Positions 1 to 9,300 of a stretch of DNA of 64,000 nucleotides are shown here, one piece after another. The stretch is from Gracilaria vermiculophylla. Its lineage: Eukaryota; Rhodophyta; Florideophyceae; Gracilariales; Gracilariaceae. Numbering within the stretch: the first letter of the stretch is position 1; every line of letters begins with the position of its first letter. The notes under the pieces were generated by a model, which did not search any database, was not told the origin of the DNA, and worked only from the letters and a program-made list of their open reading frames with translations. The stretch spans positions 82,467-146,466 of the forward strand of contig JAHNZQ020000016.1 in NCBI GenBank assembly GCA_019155205.2, in the 5' to 3' direction. The position numbers and the translations under genes are program-made.

Positions 1-479
1 CAGGGACTCCAAGAGGGTGTTAGCCTCCGGGTGTTCCCGTCCCTGCAACTCCTGAGGAGGCGGCTGCGATGCCGTGTGCGGTTCTTCAACATCCACAACG
101 GCGTTCTCCGGAGGTGCTGCGGGGGATTCCGCTTGCCTCCGATCATGCATTCTCCTGAGGCGATTCCTGAAACGCTCCACAGAGGAGCCAGGGTTCCGAA
201 GGAGACTTTCAGGGTCCTCCAATGTGGCGGCCATCTCCTGGGGAGCGCTGCGCGTGCTGCGCCCACCAACGGAGCTGGTTGCTTGAGGATCCTGTAGGGG
301 GGTTTCCATGGGATGTTCTGAGGGGTCCATAGAGGAGTAGGTCGGGGGTGATTTGCTTCCACTTCCGGATCACCTTAAGGAAGAATTCCACTGCTGGGGG
401 TTGGTCGTTGCAAACTAGAAACAAGGTTCTGCTACGACTTGTGCGAATCCTTTAGGAACTGTGACCTTTTAAGTCGGAA
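1..479. other. Unassigned sequence at window start
   Basis: Only short overlapping reading frames on both strands, none recognisable and none with a clear coding signature. It may be an older repeat. I see no RNA gene. Confidence 0.4.
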
Positions 480-1032
480 GACCAAATGTGGTACTGTCAG
501 CCCTCCTGTCGAGGCAGTAAAGCACAACGTCCGTTAGAAGTTTTTGGTGACTCCAAAGGCGCGTATTCCTAAAGGTGGTCTCCGGTATCCGCTGTCGCGA
601 GCCGGGGGAATTTTGAAAGGGGATCCGCAAACACAAAGCGGAGGGGAAGGTTCACTGGGCGGACAATGCTCCTACAGGCGCTGCTATGACGCGACCTGGG
701 GATCGGCGGCATAGAAACCTGAGTTGATCGACAAGAGACTCCAACCGGAAAAGTAGATGAAGACTCAAGAGTGCATTTCTTTACTTCCACAGAGGTGGAG
801 CTCAACCGGCAGATTAAGTATCAAGCCGGGAGCCTGCCTTGGCAGGTCTCGCTACTGTACTAATTACCTGCATAAAGTAACTAAAATAAATAATAATCCT
901 ACCGTTTCTCAAGGATACTGTAGTGCAAGCGGGCAGGGTTATGCACCACGTAGCCCAGCTAATACAATAAGAGCCCTCCTTAGGAATATTATACCATAAG
1001 GCCAAACCACCCTATTTCCTTAGGAGCCACTG
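480..1032 (+). repeat. MITE-like repeat, copy 1 (left end eroded)
   Basis: About 0.5 kb shared with copies at 56,496-57,118 (same orientation), 57,119-57,570 and 62,301-62,820 (both inverted). The right end closes with CACTG followed by TA at 1,033-1,034, matching the CAGTG/TA ends of the best-preserved copy at 56.5 kb. The left terminal repeat is not recognisable, so the start is approximate. Short reading frames inside are conserved between copies only because the DNA is, and I do not call a gene. Confidence 0.7.
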
Positions 1033-1277
1033 TACTACTCTCCTTTGTTGAGGTGGTCCCAATTTGCAAAACAAATCCCGAGGAATTGCTTCTCAAATTG
1101 GAACCTTATTATCAATGGGCTGTTCTTTTCACCCTGGTGGAGATGGCCAGTGAGCCCAAAATAACTTATTTGATGTTTTCCAGGTGTTGGTGGAGATGCT
1201 CTTAGCTTCATCAGAGAGCTTATATTTCTGTCGGACTGTGAGAGTTTGGGGTCTCTGCCGTTTTATTTTGTTACATA

Positions 1278-2560
1278 CCGTGCGTTTAAAAAACATATTA
1301 CACCTAAAAAGTGCGCAAAACTGTACTGCAGGCTAGATATTGCACATAGTCCATGTAGAATGGGTTCAAAAAGATATGTACACCGTCTTCTTTCTAAGTA
1401 AAAATGGCTCGAGGTTCGCCACTTTCCAAGCAATAAAAGCTTCAAATCAAAAAGGTAAACGTCAAGGAACACTCCAAAAGTGCCATCGCTAAAAACGTGA
1501 AGCGTTGTAGGGTCACAATTGCTACTATTCTCAAACATCTGACTCTTTATGGACTAAAACGTTCTCCGGGACGTCTCAAAAAGCTCAGCTCAGCAGATAA
1601 AAGAGAAATTAAAAGAGAGCTGTGCAAAGGAAAAATATCGTGCAAAAACATTGGAATAAATCTCAATTTCAACGCTTCTAAATCAACTATATGGACACAG
1701 ATAAACAAAACAAATTTATTTAAGTATAAAAAAATGAAAAACATATTTTTTCTCCAAGACCATTACAAGCAAAAAAGAGTTGACTGCTGTGCTGGAAAAG
1801 ACTACTGGAAAAACGAATGGGAAAATTTTATTCTTACTGATAGAAAACACTTCAGTTTGGACGAACCGGATTGCTACAAAATTTATTGCCATGATCTTCG
1901 TAAGGAACGTCATGCAGTTTATACCAAGCATTCAGGGGAAAACTCTATAATGGTCTGGGCGGGCATTTCTAAAAAAGGTCTAACGGAAATTGCATTTATT
2001 GAAACAACTATAAATGCGGAAAAGTATCAATCAAGAAGTTCTATACAATTCTTTGATACCTCTTGTTTTATGTTTCCATAAAGAAAATTTCATTTTTTAA
2101 CAGTAAAATGCGCCTGTACACACTGCATCTTTAATCAAAAATTGGCCACGGGAGTCAGAGGTATCTGTTTTAGAGTGGCCAGCACGCTCATCAAATTTAA
2201 ACCGAATCGAAAACGTTTGGGGACTGCTGGCGAGGATGGTTCATGCGCATGAAGGGAAATTTCAGATAGTTTTTGAACTCGAGAACTGTATTAAAAATTG
2301 ATGGAAATCTATAACAGTTTCAAATGTCGAAAAGTACATCAATTTGATGCCAAAACGTTGCATTAGCGTTATACAGCAAAAAGGATGCAAAATGAACTAT
2401 TGGTCGTCACGCAGTAAAGATTTTTTATTGATGATCATATGTTTTTGAAACGTTTTTTTGACTTTACTTTTTTCTGAAACCTATTTTTGTAGGCGTGCAG
2501 TATACATTTGTTCGTTTTTTTGAGATTTCACAGCATGTCGTATGTTTTTGAAACAGTCTG
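1278..2560 (+). mobile_element. Tc1/mariner element, copy 1 (dead)
   Basis: A 1.28-kb element flanked by TA dinucleotides at 1,276-1,277 and 2,561-2,562. The left terminal repeat (CCGTGCGTTTAAAAAACAT) and the right one, ending GAAACAGTCTG, are diverged forms of the terminal repeats seen intact at 34,673-35,950. The interior encodes a broken transposase on the plus strand. Confidence 0.85.
1404..2430 (+). pseudogene. Tc1-like transposase pseudogene
   Basis: Starts at ATG 1,404 (MARGSPLS, the same N-terminus as the copy at 35 kb) and is stopped after about ten codons by TAA. An open stretch at 1,497-2,081 carries the homeodomain-like region, a LTDRKHF version of the first catalytic aspartate motif and the MVWAGIS motif. 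The segment with the second catalytic aspartate is frame-disrupted or lost. A remnant of the N-x-IENVWG motif with the third acidic residue is readable near 2,200. It cannot make an active DD34E enzyme. Confidence 0.85.
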
Positions 2561-2714
2561 TACTTCACCTTTACGCACCTTTGAAAGGACCAAGCCGTTG
2601 ACAAGAACAAAATCTGTTTTTACCAGTTAGTGGAGCAGCGTACAGACAAATGTTTCAAAGGTCACGCAGTGGTTGTTGCCTTTGTGCCTCACGCATGTAT
2701 AGCTGCACGGAAGG

Positions 2715-4349
2715 TTAGACACTCTTGGCGGCAAACACCACATTTATCTCTCCCACAATGTTGACAACGCGCCCGCCGTACAACCCGGACAACGCCGCCT
2801 CCGCCTCTTTTTTTATTCTCCGCGTGTCCTCGGCGATGCGCTCAAGGCTGGCCGACTCCTCCGTGAGCTGGACCCCTGCCGCGGCGCGCTGTTTTCTCAA
2901 CACGTCGATCGCCCCCCTGGTGCGTTCCGCAACATGTTTCTTCTCCAACACGCCCTTTGCAGTCCGCTCCAACAGCTTTGCATTGCTCTGCAACGCAAGA
3001 AGCCTTCTGGTCTCCGCTCCGTTGATGGCGAGAATGGCCTCGTCCACGGCAGCGATCATGTCGGCAAGCGAGTCGATGTCCACGCCCTTGATGTCCGCTG
3101 GCGCGCTGTTAGACTGCTGCAACGCCAGCGCCACCTCCGAGTTGGACAGTTGCTCCACCTCTCGCCTGCGCTGTGCGAGAAAGGCCGCAAGCTCCATCAA
3201 GTCGTTGAGGTACTGGTCGCGGAATTCGGCACTCGCCAGAGTGGCAGGCTGATGCGGCGGCAAGCTTTGGGCGCCCTGCGTAGTAGAACGGTCAAGTGAA
3301 TTGGTCAGGTCGCCCATGACGGCGCTCCAGTCTATGGCGTGCTGTTGCGGCGCGTCGCGCTCGTCGCTGTCGGGCGCGGCGTCGGGGAGTTGTGGAGAAT
3401 GACTCTCGGCAGCGGGCTCGATCGACTGTGACAAAGTGCCACTTTCGCCAATCTCTATGCCCCAATCAATGGGGGCGTCGGCAGAATCAGACGGCTCGAC
3501 GGTGTCCGGCGCGGCGCTCATGGAGGCCAAATCAACGGGGGGCGCGGGGCTCGAAGGCTCGTGCAGCGCGGTCAACGCGGCCATGTCCGCGTCCATGACG
3601 ATGGTGAGGGCGGTGCACAGGTCGGAGGGGGCGGCGTGACACACGTAGGCGGCAAAGGCTCGGTAGTAGTTGACACAGGTCTCGAAGCGTGGGGAGCGGA
3701 CACAGGTGACGGCGTTGTGCAAGGCGTGCGGGAGCTGTTTGTCGAGGTGGGTTTGCAGCTGGGAGTGGAAGTCGCTCAGGGAGTCTTTGTCAAGGTTGTA
3801 GTGGTGCAGGGTTTGGTGGTAGCGCTGCTCCGCGTCGGCGGCGGAGCGAATGAGCTGGGCTTCGCGACGCGCGAAGTCGGCAAGCGTCTGGTTGAGGCGG
3901 GCAATGTTGGATTTGATGGCGGTAGCCTCGTTGTTGGTGTTGTGGGTGAGATGCTGGGCGGCGTCGGCGAGGTAGACATGGCGCTTCTCGAAGGCGGCGG
4001 CGGCGTCTGCCCAGGCGCGGAGCACGGGGGATTTGTAGCGGCCGAGCACGTCCTTGTGGGCGGGCGGGGGGGGTGTTTGGGCGGCGTCGAGCGGCTGATC
4101 GGATGCGAGACGTTGCAGGTACGAGCGCACGGTGAAGTAGGGGAGGTTTTGGTGAGCAGTTAGGCGGGGGATTTGCAATGCGTGGCGGAGAGGGTCGGGG
4201 GTGGCGGAGATCGCGGCGCGCGTGAGGGTGCGGGCGGCGGAGAGGTGGGCGGCCCACTTGGGCGGGATTCGGCGGCGATCGACGAGCCAGTGTAGGAACT
4301 TGTTGTAGTGGATGTCGATGGGCAGCAGGGGGTCGTGGTCGGGGGCCAT
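2715..4349 (-). CDS. CDK5RAP3: CDK5 regulatory subunit-associated protein 3 (C53/LZAP)
   Basis: Encodes 544 aa without introns, close to the roughly 500 aa of animal and plant homologues. CDK5RAP3 partners UFL1 and DDRGK1 in UFM1 ligation to ER-bound ribosomes and acts as an ER-phagy receptor. Visible support: the N-terminal IDIHYNKFLHWLVDRR signature at residues 11-26, predicted helices at about 140-260, an acidic disordered linker at about 265-345 with two shuffled ATG8/UFM1-interacting motifs (IDWGIE at 294-299, IDWSAV at 339-344), a C-terminal coiled coil at about 370-520, and the conserved VVNIVGEIN tail at about 528-536. The ATG at 4,349 directly precedes the family N-terminus. It lies 155 bp downstream of queF on the same strand. 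The family call is firm; the roles are inferred from homologues. Confidence 0.92.
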   Translation of the reverse strand: MAPDHDPLLPIDIHYNKFLHWLVDRRRIPPKWAAHLSAARTLTRAAISATPDPLRHALQIPRLTAHQNLPYFTVRSYLQRLASDQPLDAAQTPPPPAHKDVLGRYKSPVLRAWADAAAAFEKRHVYLADAAQHLTHNTNNEATAIKSNIARLNQTLADFARREAQLIRSAADAEQRYHQTLHHYNLDKDSLSDFHSQLQTHLDKQLPHALHNAVTCVRSPRFETCVNYYRAFAAYVCHAAPSDLCTALTIVMDADMAALTALHEPSSPAPPVDLASMSAAPDTVEPSDSADAPIDWGIEIGESGTLSQSIEPAAESHSPQLPDAAPDSDERDAPQQHAIDWSAVMGDLTNSLDRSTTQGAQSLPPHQPATLASAEFRDQYLNDLMELAAFLAQRRREVEQLSNSEVALALQQSNSAPADIKGVDIDSLADMIAAVDEAILAINGAETRRLLALQSNAKLLERTAKGVLEKKHVAERTRGAIDVLRKQRAAAGVQLTEESASLERIAEDTRRIKKEAEAALSGLYGGRVVNIVGEINVVFAAKSV

Positions 4350-4504
4350 TTTTGAGGGTGGGGGAGGGGCCGCCTTGCCTTAGCTGGCGTGAGGCGCGGG
4401 CGCGGGGAGGCTGGGGGAGGCAGAGGGCTTTAAAAAAAACGGGGCGAGGGGGGGGGGCTTTTATGACGATGCGCGCGGGAGGTTGGGGGGAGGCGGTTGA
4501 GCGA

Positions 4505-5047
4505 TCAGCCGCGGCCGCGGTAGGGGGGGCAGTGCTGCGGGGGGATCCAGAGGCCGGACGGGGCTTCGCCCGTGGCGTAGAAGACGTCGATGGGGATGCC
4601 GCCGCGCGGGTACCAGTAGGCGCCGATGCGCAGCCACGACGGCTCCACGCAGCGCTCGATGGCGCGCGCGATGCCGACAGTGCAGGCCTCGTGGAAGTCG
4701 CGGTGGTTGCGGAAGCTGGCGAGGTACAGCTTGAGCGACTTGGACTCGAGCAGCCACTGACTTGGGACGTAGTCGATGACGATGTGCGCAAAGTCGGGCT
4801 GCGAGGTGACGGGGCACAGCGACGTGAACTCGGGGCAGCTGAAGCGCGCGACGAAGGGCACGTCGGCGTGCTGGTTGCGCACGCGCTCCAGCGTGGCGTC
4901 GGCAGGCACGGCGGGCACGGGCGACGCCTTGCCGAGCTGCGTGAGCTGGTCGTAGCTGCTGCCGGCGCTGAGCGCACGCCGCGTCGCGGCGGCGGCGGCG
5001 AGGCGCGCTCGCGCGAGCGCCGGCAACGACGACGGCAGCGGCGCCAT
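4505..5047 (-). CDS. queF: QueF-type NADPH-dependent preQ0 (nitrile) reductase
   Basis: A 180-aa intronless protein of the T-fold family. Bacterial QueF reduces 7-cyano-7-deazaguanine (preQ0) to preQ1, a queuosine precursor, with two NADPH. All hallmarks of the short single-domain class are present: FTSLCPVT with catalytic Cys78, QPDF with Asp85, the ESKSLKLYL signature at 101-109, and [10 protein letters not shown] at 111-120 with the His/Glu substrate-binding pair. Residues 1-45 are rich in Ala, Arg and Ser and could be an organelle-targeting leader; the bacterial proteins are about 150-165 aa. It is convergent with nothing: CDK5RAP3 follows on the same strand and SAP30 diverges from a shared 326-bp interval. 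Codon use is as GC-rich as the neighbours, arguing against contamination. The unusual point is a QueF gene in a eukaryotic locus. Targeting and substrate are inference. Confidence 0.88.
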   Translation of the reverse strand: MAPLPSSLPALARARLAAAAATRRALSAGSSYDQLTQLGKASPVPAVPADATLERVRNQHADVPFVARFSCPEFTSLCPVTSQPDFAHIVIDYVPSQWLLESKSLKLYLASFRNHRDFHEACTVGIARAIERCVEPSWLRIGAYWYPRGGIPIDVFYATGEAPSGLWIPPQHCPPYRGRG

Positions 5048-5373
5048 GAGCGGGCGGCGGACGGGGCGGCAGCGGGGGCGGCGGCGCGCGTGGCGCTCTT
5101 ATTGGCGCGCTGCGCGCGCGCGCCGTGGACGGCGGCGCGACGGCGTGCCGCGCCTGTGGGGCGCGCCGCCGCTCGCGTGTTAGCACCGCACGCCGTTTAA
5201 GCGCCGCCCAATGCTGCGCGCGCACCGCCATCCTGCGCCCGTCGCCGTCGCTCACACACCGCCGCACCCCCCCGTCCTCCCTCCCTCGCCTCGCCTCCCC
5301 CCCCTCCATCTCACGCCGTCCCCCCTTCACCCCTCACCCCCGCACTCTCCCCCCCGCCACTTCCGCCGACGCC
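5048..5373. promoter_or_regulatory. Shared upstream interval of queF and SAP30
   Basis: 326 bp between the divergent start codons. The half next to queF is rich in GCGC runs. The half next to SAP30 (about 5,260-5,370) is almost pure C and T on the plus strand. No TATA box stands out. A bidirectional CpG-rich promoter is an inference from position and composition. Confidence 0.4.
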
Positions 5374-5847
5374 ATGACCGCCTCCAAGCGTGTGTCCAAG
5401 CCCGCCCCAAAGTCTGCCCCCAAGCCCGAGCCCGCCCTCTCGCTGCACACCGTAAGTCCCCCCCCCCCCCCCCCCCCCGCCCTCCGCGCCCCCCCTCCCC
5501 CACCCCCCGCCTTGCACCCCGCGCTAACCCGTCCCCGACCCCAGTACGTCGATCTCTCAAAGCTGCGCAAGGCCAGCCTCAAGCGCTACAAGAAACACTT
5601 CAAGCTGCACGTCAAGGCCGACTCGAAGACCGAGCTGCTGGACGCCGTGGGCCGCCACTTCGCCCAGATGCCCGTCAGCGAGGCCGATGTGGCGCGCGAG
5701 TTCAACTCGTTCTGGCGCCTCAAAGCCGGCCGCCGCGTCGCGGCGCACGCCTCTACGCTAGCCGCGGCGGCCGTGTCGGTCGGCGCCGCCTCGGCTGCTG
5801 CGCCGCCCGCGGCCGGCACGCACGCAGCCTCCGCCGCCGGCCGGTAG
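5374..5847 (+). CDS. SAP30: SAP30-like Sin3-binding subunit (histone deacetylase complex)
   Basis: Two exons: 5,374-5,451 and 5,545-5,847, giving 126 aa. The intron (GTAAGT...CCAG, 93 nt) is marked by a poly-C run. Exon 1 encodes a Lys/Pro-rich N-terminus. Exon 2 encodes the SAP30 Sin3-binding domain, with VDLSKLRKASLKRYKKHFKL at the start and the continuation through GRHFAQMPVSE. SAP30 bridges Sin3 and its histone deacetylase in transcriptional repression. Animal SAP30 also has an N-terminal zinc finger, which is absent here as in some protist and SAP30-like forms. The intron is a multiple of three with no in-frame stop, so retention would insert 31 mostly Pro residues. The start was chosen as the first ATG in a clean reading frame after the pyrimidine-rich leader. 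Confidence 0.85.
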   Translation: MTASKRVSKPAPKSAPKPEPALSLHTVSPPPPPPPALRAPPPPPPALHPALTRPRPQYVDLSKLRKASLKRYKKHFKLHVKADSKTELLDAVGRHFAQMPVSEADVAREFNSFWRLKAGRRVAAHASTLAAAAVSVGAASAAAPPAAGTHAASAAGR

Positions 5848-6275
5848 ACGCCGCCGCCGCCGCGCCGCGGCGACCTGCCCCGCGTGTACATAGCGTGCGT
5901 GCCCCCCTTGGCGTGTATCTTTGCCTTTGTAAACAGCCCTCGGCGCCGCGCGCGCGCCCCCCACTTCTCTCGCACGTCTCTTCGCCGCCCGCCGCCGCTC
6001 GCCGGCGCCCGCCGCCGTCCGCCGCCTCCGCCGCCCGCCTCCGCCGCTCGCCGCCGCTGCCACCGCCACCACCACCGCGCTCGCGTGCCTTTTTGGCCCT
6101 CACGCGCGCGACGCGTGTGCCCACGTGTGCGCCATGCGCCGTGGCGTGCGCGTCTTTTCTGCTCTCGCGTATGTGTCCAACAACTCACACCGCTCAGCTC
6201 TCCCGCCCTCCCCCCCGCGCCCCACCACTGGCCCCCCTCCCCCCCCCCTCCTTCCCGCCGCCGCCGTCGAACGTC

Positions 6276-8174
6276 ATGAAGCGATCCCGACAGCACTCTT
6301 CGTCCGCGCCCTTGCCGTCCGACATCATCGCCATGTCCGTCGCCCAGCGCGTCGACGCTGTGCGTCGCCTCATGGCCCTCCACGACATCCCCGCCTACAT
6401 CGTCCCTACCGAGGACGCCCATATGTCCGAGTACGTCGCCGAGTGCGACACCCGTCGCGCCTTCATCTCCGGCTTTGACGGCTCCGCCGGCACTGTCCTC
6501 ATCACCCCCTCCGATGCCTACTGCTGGACCGATGGCCGTTACTTCGTGCAGGCCGCTAATCAGCTCGATCCCGACGTTTACAAGCTCATGAAAATGTATC
6601 ACCAACCCAACATCGAGAATTGGATCGCCGCCAACCTTCCGCCCGGCTCCAGAGTCTTTATTGACGCCACCACCATGTCGCTCGCCTCCGTCAAGCGCTT
6701 CAATAGCGCCATCGCCGCCGCCAACCTCTCCGAGCCCATCACCATTGAGCCGCTGCCGCCCACCGTGCCCAACCTCGTCGACCAGGTGTGGGCGTCCGCC
6801 AGGCCGTCCCACCCGGCCTCCACCATCTTCACCCACCCGCTACAGTTTGCCGGCGTGTCTGTTCAGCAGAAGCTCGCTGACGTTCGCGCCGCCATGCGCG
6901 ACAACCGCGCCACCATGCTCGTCGTCACCGCTTTGGACGACGTCGCGTGGTTGCTCAACCTGCGCGCGTCCGACGTGCAGTTCAACCCCGTGTTCTGGGC
7001 GTACGTCGTCGTCTCGCTCTCCGACGCCACGCTGTACGTCAACAGCACGCGCTTCAAGGACGGCGTTGAGCAATACTTGCAGACCAACGACGTCAAGCTG
7101 GCGCCGTACCACGCGCTGCTGCCCGACTTGGCCGCCGCCAAGTGGGCGCCCGACGCGCGCGTGTGGCTCGACCCGCACACCTGCAACTATGCCATCCTGC
7201 ACTGTCTGGAGGCGCAGGGCGGCGGCGTGCGCGTGTTGCAGAAGCGCAGCCCGATCGTGCTGGCCAAGGCGCGCAAGTGCGACGTCGAGCTGGACGGAAT
7301 GAGGCGGGCGCACGTCCGCGACGGCGCCGCGTTGGTGCAGTTTCTGTGCTGGCTGGAGAAGCAGGTGGTGCAACTGAACAGGGAGCCGACCGAATGCGAG
7401 GCCGCCGACTACCTGGAGAAGATGAGAAGCACGAAGGAGCACTTTGTGTCGCTGTCGTTCCCCACCATCTCCAGCAGCGGCGCCAACGGCGCCGTCGTGC
7501 ACTACCGGCCGTACGCGGACAGCTGCGCCAAAATTAATACGAACGATGTGTACTTGGTGGACTCGGGCGGGCAGTACCTGGACGGCACGACGGACGTGAC
7601 GCGCACCATGCACTTTGGGACGGCGAGCAAGTGGCAAAAGGAGTGCTTCACCAGGGTGCTCAAGGGGCACATTGCGATCGACCGGCTGCGCTTCCCAACG
7701 GACACCACCGGGCTGCAGATCGACAGCTTTGCCAGGCGCGCGCTGTGGGACGGCGGACTGGACTACGCGCACGGGACGGGGCACGGCGTGGGGTCGTTCA
7801 TGAACGTGCACGAGGGCCCGCACATGATCTCGTTCAAGGCGCAGGCGAACGCGACGGCGCTGGAGGCGGGCTTCATCACCAGCAATGAGCCGGGGTACTA
7901 CGAGGAAGGCGCGTTTGGCATCCGCATTGAGAACCTGTGCATTGTGAAGGAGGCGGGCGAGGGCAAGGGGGGGAAGCGCTTCCTGGCCATGGAGCACATC
8001 ACGCTGTGCCCGCTGCAGCGCGAGATGATGGACGTGGCGTTGCTGAGCGCGGAGGAGGTGGCGTGGATCGACGCGTACCACCACGAGTGTCTGCAGAAGC
8101 TGCAGCCGCTGCTGGCCGACGACGCGGACAGCGCCGCGTGGCTGCGCCGCAACACGCGTCCGTTGGGCGAGTAG
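6276..8174 (+). CDS. XPNPEP1: Cytosolic Xaa-Pro aminopeptidase (aminopeptidase P, M24B)
   Basis: A 632-aa intronless protein matching the three-domain eukaryotic cytosolic aminopeptidase P (about 620 aa). It removes an N-terminal residue preceding proline. The di-metal ligands are all present: Asp429 (VDSGGQY), Asp440 (TTDVTRT), His503 (GTGHGVG), Glu538 (NEPGYYEEG) and Glu552 (RIEN). Their spacing equals that of the human enzyme apart from one residue. N-terminal creatinase-like domains cover about 20-330. The frame stays open about 1 kb upstream, but that stretch is low-complexity, overlaps SAP30 and has no homology, so I chose the ATG at 6,276 just before the family N-terminus. No signal peptide is seen. 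An AATAAA lies at about 8,196, shortly after the stop. Confidence 0.95.
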   Translation: MKRSRQHSSSAPLPSDIIAMSVAQRVDAVRRLMALHDIPAYIVPTEDAHMSEYVAECDTRRAFISGFDGSAGTVLITPSDAYCWTDGRYFVQAANQLDPDVYKLMKMYHQPNIENWIAANLPPGSRVFIDATTMSLASVKRFNSAIAAANLSEPITIEPLPPTVPNLVDQVWASARPSHPASTIFTHPLQFAGVSVQQKLADVRAAMRDNRATMLVVTALDDVAWLLNLRASDVQFNPVFWAYVVVSLSDATLYVNSTRFKDGVEQYLQTNDVKLAPYHALLPDLAAAKWAPDARVWLDPHTCNYAILHCLEAQGGGVRVLQKRSPIVLAKARKCDVELDGMRRAHVRDGAALVQFLCWLEKQVVQLNREPTECEAADYLEKMRSTKEHFVSLSFPTISSSGANGAVVHYRPYADSCAKINTNDVYLVDSGGQYLDGTTDVTRTMHFGTASKWQKECFTRVLKGHIAIDRLRFPTDTTGLQIDSFARRALWDGGLDYAHGTGHGVGSFMNVHEGPHMISFKAQANATALEAGFITSNEPGYYEEGAFGIRIENLCIVKEAGEGKGGKRFLAMEHITLCPLQREMMDVALLSAEEVAWIDAYHHECLQKLQPLLADDADSAAWLRRNTRPLGE

Positions 8175-8189
8175 CGCGCGTTGCGCAGC

Positions 8190-8201
8190 GTGCCGCAATA
8201 A
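8190..8201 (+). terminator. Likely polyadenylation signal of the aminopeptidase P gene
   Basis: AATAAA about 20 bp after the TAG stop codon, followed by a GC-rich stretch and then a long poly-C run (about 8,256-8,277) in the leader of the next gene. Assigned by motif and position only. Confidence 0.4.
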
Positions 8202-8352
8202 AGGCGCGCTCGAGTCTCGCGCCCCAAAAATCGAAAAGAAACGCTGCGCGCTTTCCCCCCCCCCCCCCCCCCCCCCCTCCCCGCCGCCCTGTCCGCCACT
8301 AACCCCCCCGCATCCGCCACTCCTCTCCCTGCCGCCGTCGCGCCCGTCGCCG

Positions 8353-9263
8353 ATGAAGGCCAGCCGCCCGCCCCCGCCGTCCCTGCCCTACCGCACCGTG
8401 CGAATCATCCACTTCAACGATGTGTACAACGTGCAGCAGGGCGTGCTCGAGCCCGTCGGCGGCGCCGCGCGCTTCGTTTCCGCCATAAAGCGCCACATCC
8501 AATCCTTCCACGGCGAATGTCTGGTGCTGTTCTCCGGCGACGCCTTCTCCCCCGCCCCCCTCACCGCCCTCACCGCCGGAAGCGAGATCCCCCCCGTGCT
8601 CAACGCCTGTCGCGTCGACGTCGCCTGCATCGGTATGCTGCCTGCCGCCCCCACACCCCTCCTCGCGCCCTCGCCGCCCCTTGTGCTCTCCGCTTTCTGA
8701 CTCCTGTGTGCTGCCGCCGCGTCGCCGTGCAAAAGGCAACCATGAGTTGGACAACGGTTTGCAAGTCATGCAGCAGCGCCTGTCGGAGACCAACTTCCCG
8801 TGGGTCATGTCCAACGTCTGGCACACACCGACCGCCACTGCCCACGAAAACCATCCGCCGCCGCCCGTCCCGCTCGCCAATCTGCCCTCGTACCACATTC
8901 TCACGCGCGAGGGCATCAACTTCGGCTTCATTGGCCTTGCGTCATGGGATTGGCTCAGCGCCGTTCACCAACACTTGCTCAGCACGTTGCAGTACGTGCA
9001 TTATGTGGACGCCGCCAAACAGATCACTACCATGCTCAAGCAGCAAATGGGTTGCCATTTTGTCATTGCGCTTACGCACATGAGGAATTCGGACGATCTC
9101 TTGTTAGCGGAATCTTCCGTCGTTGATCTTGTACTCGGCGGTCACGACCATGTCTTGCTCAAACAGCTCGTTGGCTCCACTTGGCTTCTCAAGTCGGGCA
9201 CTGATTTTAAGGTACCTTGACATCCCTTATTTTTTGTGATCTGTTTTCAGTTTCTAACTGTAG

Positions 9264-9300
<37 letters not shown>

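Noticed and set aside
3790..5330. Long Arg/Pro-rich frames overlapping CDK5RAP3 and queF
   Set aside because: They are other-frame readings of two well-supported genes in GC-rich DNA.
4505..5373. A preQ1 riboswitch upstream of queF
   Set aside because: No short C-rich hairpin-pseudoknot pattern was seen, and such switches are bacterial.
5211..6275. A 355-codon N-terminal extension of aminopeptidase P
   Set aside because: It runs through SAP30 in another frame, is Pro/Arg low complexity and has no homology. GC-rich DNA keeps frames open by chance.
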